Positions 60,741-64,000 of a stretch of 64,000 nt of DNA are shown here, piece by piece (the first letter of the stretch is position 1; each line of letters begins with the position of its first letter). The stretch comes from Streptomyces sp. DH-12 (GTDB lineage Bacteria; Actinomycetota; Actinomycetes; Streptomycetales; Streptomycetaceae), in NCBI RefSeq assembly GCF_002899455.1, contig NZ_PPFB01000001.1, positions 6,580,501 through 6,644,500 on the forward strand, read 5' to 3'. The position numbers and the translations under genes are program-made. Below the pieces are notes generated by a model. It had not been told where the DNA came from. It did no database searches and saw nothing but the letters and a program-made list of their open reading frames with translations.

Positions 60741-61820
60741 GTGAACATCCTCGTCCTACCCGGCGACGGCATCGGTCCCGAGATCACCGCGGCCACCCTC
60801 GACGTGCTCGGCGCCGCCGACAAGAAACTCGGCCTCGCCCTGACCTACGAGACCCACGACATCGGCTTCGCGTCCCTCGCCGCCTCGGGCTCGACCCTCC
60901 CGGACGCCGTACTGGAACGCGTTCCGCAGGCCGACGGCGTACTGCTCGGTCCGGTCTCACACCTCGACTACCCGCCGCGCCCCGAGGGCGGCATCAACCC
61001 CTCGGCCGAACTGCGCACCGCCTTCAAGCTCTACGCCAACATCCGCCCCTGCCGCTCCCACCCCGACCTGAGCATCCTGCGCGATCCGATGGACCTGGTC
61101 ATCGTCCGGGAGAACACCGAGGGCTTCTACTCCGACCGCAACATGTACGCGGGCGCCGGTGAGTTCATGCCCGACGAGGACTCGGCTTTCTCGATCCGCA
61201 AGGTCACCGCGACGGCCAGCGAGCGGGTCGCCCGGACCGCGTTCGAACTGGCCCGCGCCCGCCGCAAGAAGGTGACGGCCGTCCACAAGGCCAACGTGGT
61301 CAAGCTGTCGGACGGACTGTTCCTGCGCGAGGTGCGCAAGGTGGCCGAGGAGTTCCCCGACGTCGAACTGGAAGAGCTGATCGTGGACGCCACCGCCGCG
61401 CTCCTCATCCGCAGCCCGCAGCGGTTCGACGTCGTCGTCACCACCAACATGTTCGGCGACATCCTCTCCGACGAGGCCTCCGAACTCTCCGGCAGCCTGG
61501 GCCTCGGCGGCTCCGTGAACGCCTCCGACACCCTGTGCGTGGCCCAGGCCCAGCACGGATCCGCCCCCGACATCGCCGGTCAGGGCGTCGCCAACCCCAC
61601 GTCCCTGATCCTGTCCGCCGCGATGCTGCTGGACTGGCGTGGCCGGCGCGACGGCGACGACCGGCTCACGCGGGCCGCCGCCCTGATCACCGACGCGGTC
61701 GGCACCGTCCTGGACAACCCCGCCACCCGCACCCGCGACATCGGCGGCAGCCTCGGCACCGCCGACTTCGCCGCCGAGATCGTCCGCACCATCGCGCACA
61801 CCGGAGAAACCTCCCGATGA
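60741..61820 (+). CDS. Isocitrate/isopropylmalate dehydrogenase family protein (tartrate-dehydrogenase-like), copy 2
   Basis: A 359-residue paralogue of the gene at 51043-52125: ILVLPGDGIGPEITAATLDV, NPSAELRTAFKLYANIRPCR, VIVRENTEGFYSDRNMYAG, HKANVVKLSDGLFLREVRKV, VVTTNMFGDILSDEASELSG SLG and QHGSAPDIAGQGVANPTSL. The family oxidises 2-hydroxydiacids with NAD and often decarboxylates the product. Its position, 38 bases after a 2-hydroxycarboxylate transporter and overlapping an aldehyde dehydrogenase (ATGA), suggests it acts on the imported acid. The GTG at 60741 starts the protein, with GAAAGG about 6-10 bases upstream. Confidence 0.87.
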   Translation: MNILVLPGDGIGPEITAATLDVLGAADKKLGLALTYETHDIGFASLAASGSTLPDAVLERVPQADGVLLGPVSHLDYPPRPEGGINPSAELRTAFKLYANIRPCRSHPDLSILRDPMDLVIVRENTEGFYSDRNMYAGAGEFMPDEDSAFSIRKVTATASERVARTAFELARARRKKVTAVHKANVVKLSDGLFLREVRKVAEEFPDVELEELIVDATAALLIRSPQRFDVVVTTNMFGDILSDEASELSGSLGLGGSVNASDTLCVAQAQHGSAPDIAGQGVANPTSLILSAAMLLDWRGRRDGDDRLTRAAALITDAVGTVLDNPATRTRDIGGSLGTADFAAEIVRTIAHTGETSR

Positions 61821-63187
61821 TCGTTTCCAGCAACCCGGCCACCGGCACCGAACTCGCCCGCCACACCACGCATTCGCCGCAGGAGGTGGACGGCTTCCTC
61901 GACGCGGCGGTCTCGGCCCAGGCCGCCTGGCGCCGACGCGACGTCACCGACCGCACCCCCCTGCTGCGGGAGATGGCCCGCGTCCTGCGCGAGGGCAAGG
62001 AGGAGTACGCCGCCCTCATCACCGCCGAGATGGGCAAGCCCGTCACCGAGGCGCGCGCCGAGATCGAGAAGTGCGCCATGACCTGCGAGTACTACGCCGA
62101 GCACGCCCCGGCCCAGCTCGCCGACCGGCCGGTCGCCTCCAACGCCACCGAGAGCGCCGTCGTCTACGACCCCCTCGGCGTCGTCCTCGCCGTCATGCCG
62201 TGGAACTACCCCTTCTGGCAGTTCTTCCGCTTCGCCGCCCCCGCCCTCGCCGCCGGCAACGGCACCCTCCTCAAGCACGCCAACAACGTCCCGCAGTGCG
62301 CCCTCGCCGTCGAGGAGGTCGTCCGCAAGGCCGGTGCCCCCGAGGGCCTGTGCCACACCCTGCTCATCGAGGTCGACCAAGTCGCCGGAATCATCGCCGA
62401 CCCGCGCGTCGCGGCGGTCACCCTCACCGGGTCCACCGAGGTCGGTGCGATCGTCGCCGCCCAGGCCGCGGCCGTGCTGAAGAAGCAGGTCCTCGAACTC
62501 GGCGGCTCCGACCCGTTCATCGTGCTCGCCGACGCGGACATCGCGACCGCCGCCGCCACCGCCGTCAAGGCCCGGTACGTCAACGTCGGCCAGTCCTGCG
62601 TCAACGCCAAGCGGTTCATCGTCGAGGAGGCCGTGGCCGACGCGTTCGTCGCCGCCTTCACGGCCGCCGCCGCGGAACTGAAGGTCGGCGACCCCTCCGA
62701 CCCCGAGACGGCGATCGGCCCGATGGCCCGCGCCGATCTCCGCGACACCCTGCACGACCAGGTCCGTCGCACCGTCGACGCCGGCGCTGTTCTCGTCCTC
62801 GGCGGCGAGGTCCCTGACGGCCCGGGCTGCTACTACCCGCCCACCGTCCTCGACCACGTCCGCCCCGGCATGGCCGCCTTCGACGAGGAGACCTTCGGCC
62901 CGGTCGCCGCCATTACCCGCGTCGCCGACGCCGACGAGGCGATCACGCTGGCCAACCGGACCGAGTACGGCCTCGGCGCCGCTCTGTGGACCACCGACCT
63001 GGAGCGCGCCCGCCGGCTCACCCGCGTCATCGACGCCGGTGCCGTCTTCGTCAACGGCATGGTTGCCTCCGACCCTCGGCTGCCCTTCGGCGGTATCAAG
63101 AAGTCCGGCTACGGCCGCGAACTCGGCGTCGAGGGCATTCGCGAGTTCACCAACACCAAGACCGTCTGGATCGGCCCCGCCGCCTGA
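61817..63187 (+). CDS. Succinate-semialdehyde dehydrogenase-type aldehyde dehydrogenase
   Basis: A 456-residue NAD(P)-linked aldehyde dehydrogenase: MPWNYPFWQFFRFAAPALAA GN (substrate/cofactor region), LTGSTEVGAIVAAQAA, the catalytic Glu in LELGGSDPFIVLADADI and catalytic Cys in NVGQSCVNAKRF, then EETFGPVAAITRV and LPFGGIKKSGYGREL. The MPWNYP(F/L)WQ and FGGIKKSGYGREL patterns are those of the Sad/GabD2-like subgroup, which oxidises succinate semialdehyde and similar C4 semialdehydes. The ATG at 61817 overlaps the upstream stop codon. A C4 semialdehyde would be a sensible product of the preceding dehydrogenase/decarboxylase (inference). Confidence 0.9.
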   Translation: MIVSSNPATGTELARHTTHSPQEVDGFLDAAVSAQAAWRRRDVTDRTPLLREMARVLREGKEEYAALITAEMGKPVTEARAEIEKCAMTCEYYAEHAPAQLADRPVASNATESAVVYDPLGVVLAVMPWNYPFWQFFRFAAPALAAGNGTLLKHANNVPQCALAVEEVVRKAGAPEGLCHTLLIEVDQVAGIIADPRVAAVTLTGSTEVGAIVAAQAAAVLKKQVLELGGSDPFIVLADADIATAAATAVKARYVNVGQSCVNAKRFIVEEAVADAFVAAFTAAAAELKVGDPSDPETAIGPMARADLRDTLHDQVRRTVDAGAVLVLGGEVPDGPGCYYPPTVLDHVRPGMAAFDEETFGPVAAITRVADADEAITLANRTEYGLGAALWTTDLERARRLTRVIDAGAVFVNGMVASDPRLPFGGIKKSGYGRELGVEGIREFTNTKTVWIGPAA

Positions 63188-63210
63188 CCACCCCCACCCG
63201 GAGTGACACC

Positions 63211-63669
63211 GTGCACGACCACCCATGCGACCAGCCCTGCTTCAGCTCCTTCCCGCCCGCCGTGCTGCGACCGGCCGAACTGACCGCTTTCAGCCGCGGT
63301 GGCGGCGCCCGAACGATCCCCTTGGTGACCAAGGCGACCGGAGCCGAGGTCTTCCTCACCGGACAGACCCTCTTCGACGGCGGCGCGGGCATCGCCCTGC
63401 ACACCCACAACTGCCCCGAGAGCGTCACCATCCTCGAGGGCGACGCCATCGTGGAGATCGACGGCACCGAACACCACGTCACCCGCTTCGACACCACCTA
63501 CGTCCCCGCCGGCATGCCCCACCGGTTCCGCAACGCCTCCGCCACCGAGCCGATGCGCATCCTGTGGATCTACGCGTCGGTCGACGCCACCCGCACCATC
63601 GTCGAGACGGGTGTCACGGCGCGGGTCGACGCCGAGCACGACAAGGCCGCCGCCGCAGGCCGCGACTGA
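63211..63669 (+). CDS. Cupin domain protein
   Basis: A 152-residue single-domain cupin. The metal motif is HTHNCPESVTILEGDAIVEI (G(X)5HXH(X)3,4E(X)6G form, with the His-x-His and Glu visible) and the second motif is TTYVPAGMPHRFRNAS. An N-terminal extension (HDHPCDQPCFSSFPPA) has two Cys and two His that might bind metal. Cupins of this size act as dioxygenases, isomerases or ligand sensors. The GTG at 63211 has GGAG 8 bases upstream and is 23 bases from the aldehyde dehydrogenase stop, so it is in the same operon. Its role in the pathway is unknown. Confidence 0.8.
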   Translation: MHDHPCDQPCFSSFPPAVLRPAELTAFSRGGGARTIPLVTKATGAEVFLTGQTLFDGGAGIALHTHNCPESVTILEGDAIVEIDGTEHHVTRFDTTYVPAGMPHRFRNASATEPMRILWIYASVDATRTIVETGVTARVDAEHDKAAAAGRD

Positions 63670-63688
63670 CACCGGGAAGAAGCATCAC

Positions 63689-63985
63689 TTGATCACCGAA
63701 ATCGCGCAGATCGAGATCCATCCGGGCCAGGAGCAGGAGTTCGAGGAGGCCGTCGCCAAAGCTCTTCCCCACTTCCTCGCGGCCGACGGCTGCGACGGAG
63801 TCGACCTGCACCGCAGTGTCGAACATCCCTCACGCTACCGGCTGATGGTCCGGTGGGAGACGGTCGAGCACCACACCGTCACCTTCCGCGCCTCCGAGGG
63901 CTTCGCCCGCTGGCGGGCCCTGGCCGGACCGCACTTCGCGGCTCCGCCGCAGGTCGAACACGTATACTCCGTCCTCGCACCATGA
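63689..63985 (+). CDS. Antibiotic biosynthesis monooxygenase (ABM/YgiN) domain protein
   Basis: A 98-residue dimeric alpha-beta-barrel protein: ITEIAQIEIHPGQEQEFEEA VAKALPHF, GVDLHRSVEHPSRYRLMVRW ETVEHHT and FRASEGFARWRALAGPHFAA PP. Small ABM proteins act as quinol monooxygenases or as stress-type enzymes. The TTG at 63689 is the best start (GGAAGAAG just before; the family begins at this residue). It is the last gene of the rightward operon in view, 19 bases after the cupin stop. Confidence 0.82.
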   Translation: MITEIAQIEIHPGQEQEFEEAVAKALPHFLAADGCDGVDLHRSVEHPSRYRLMVRWETVEHHTVTFRASEGFARWRALAGPHFAAPPQVEHVYSVLAP

Positions 63986-64000
63986 CGTCGGCGGCCGGGA

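Noticed and set aside
1..64000. tRNA, rRNA, riboswitch and CRISPR signals
   Set aside because: I looked for tRNA cloverleaf arms, regularly spaced repeats and long conserved leader structures and found none that hold up by eye. A covariance-model scan would settle this.

Overview
The window is high-GC actinobacterial DNA and reads as Streptomyces. The evidence is the very strong third-position GC in nearly every gene, GTG and TTG starts, and families typical of Streptomyces chromosomes (TerD/TerA proteins, an Rv1733c-like membrane protein, a GAF-PucR regulator, abundant TetR and GntR regulators). No rRNA, tRNA, CRISPR array or replication origin was recognised.

The window falls into three parts. 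(1) 1-16.4 kb is ordinary chromosomal backbone: a truncated hydrolase-like protein, a beta-helix/AAA+ ATPase fusion, a MOSC protein, a TerD-TerA protein, an HpnB-like glycosyltransferase, an Asp/Glu racemase, apolipoprotein N-acyltransferase (lnt), a Nudix hydrolase, a 3-hydroxybutyrate dehydrogenase-like SDR, a PucR-type regulator and an MHS-family transporter. (2) 16.4-47.3 kb is an accessory region full of insertion-sequence debris. Remnants of IS3, IS30, IS630 (twice), IS982, IS4 and IS5 (three copies) lie among decayed genes: fragments of YdeP/FdhF-type oxidoreductase, GntR and IclR regulators, CoA-transferase subunit B, acyl-CoA dehydrogenase, DUF3500, an SDR and a TusA-like protein. The intact cargo comprises two FAD monooxygenases, a flavin amine oxidase, three TetR regulators with visible operators, a DHA2 efflux pump, an MprF-like membrane protein, one canonical P450, and two P450 homologues that lack the haem-ligand cysteine. 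Two immunity-like genes (SUKH and Imm7) also sit here without a toxin. (3) 47.3-64 kb is a catabolic locus for hydroxy- or sugar acids.

The catabolic locus appears to be controlled by a FadR/GntR repressor (gene at 53.9 kb). Direct or inverted repeats built on ACCGGT occur in three promoter regions, at 53.85, 54.69 and 58.01 kb. The leftward operon (53.7 to 47.4 kb) runs racemase, TIM-barrel isomerase, tartrate/isopropylmalate-type dehydrogenase, 3-oxo-tetronate kinase (otnK), 3-oxo-tetronate-4-phosphate decarboxylase (otnC), RraA-like protein and a DUF475/TerC membrane protein. On the right are two CitMHS transporters about 90% identical to each other and arranged tail to tail, an amidohydrolase/lactonase, a 2-hydroxycarboxylate transporter, a second tartrate-type dehydrogenase, an aldehyde dehydrogenase, a cupin and an ABM-domain protein. 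Together they suggest uptake of a four-carbon hydroxy or sugar acid, oxidation to an oxo-tetronate, phosphorylation and decarboxylation to a triose phosphate. The substrate is not fixed by sequence.

The most unusual features are the two cysteine-less P450 homologues (EryCII/DesVIII type) in a region with no visible glycosyltransferase, one of them at the end of a TetR-MFS-MprF operon; the TetR mini-regulon around 31-33 kb; and the mirror-image transporter pair with its three-operator GntR regulon.
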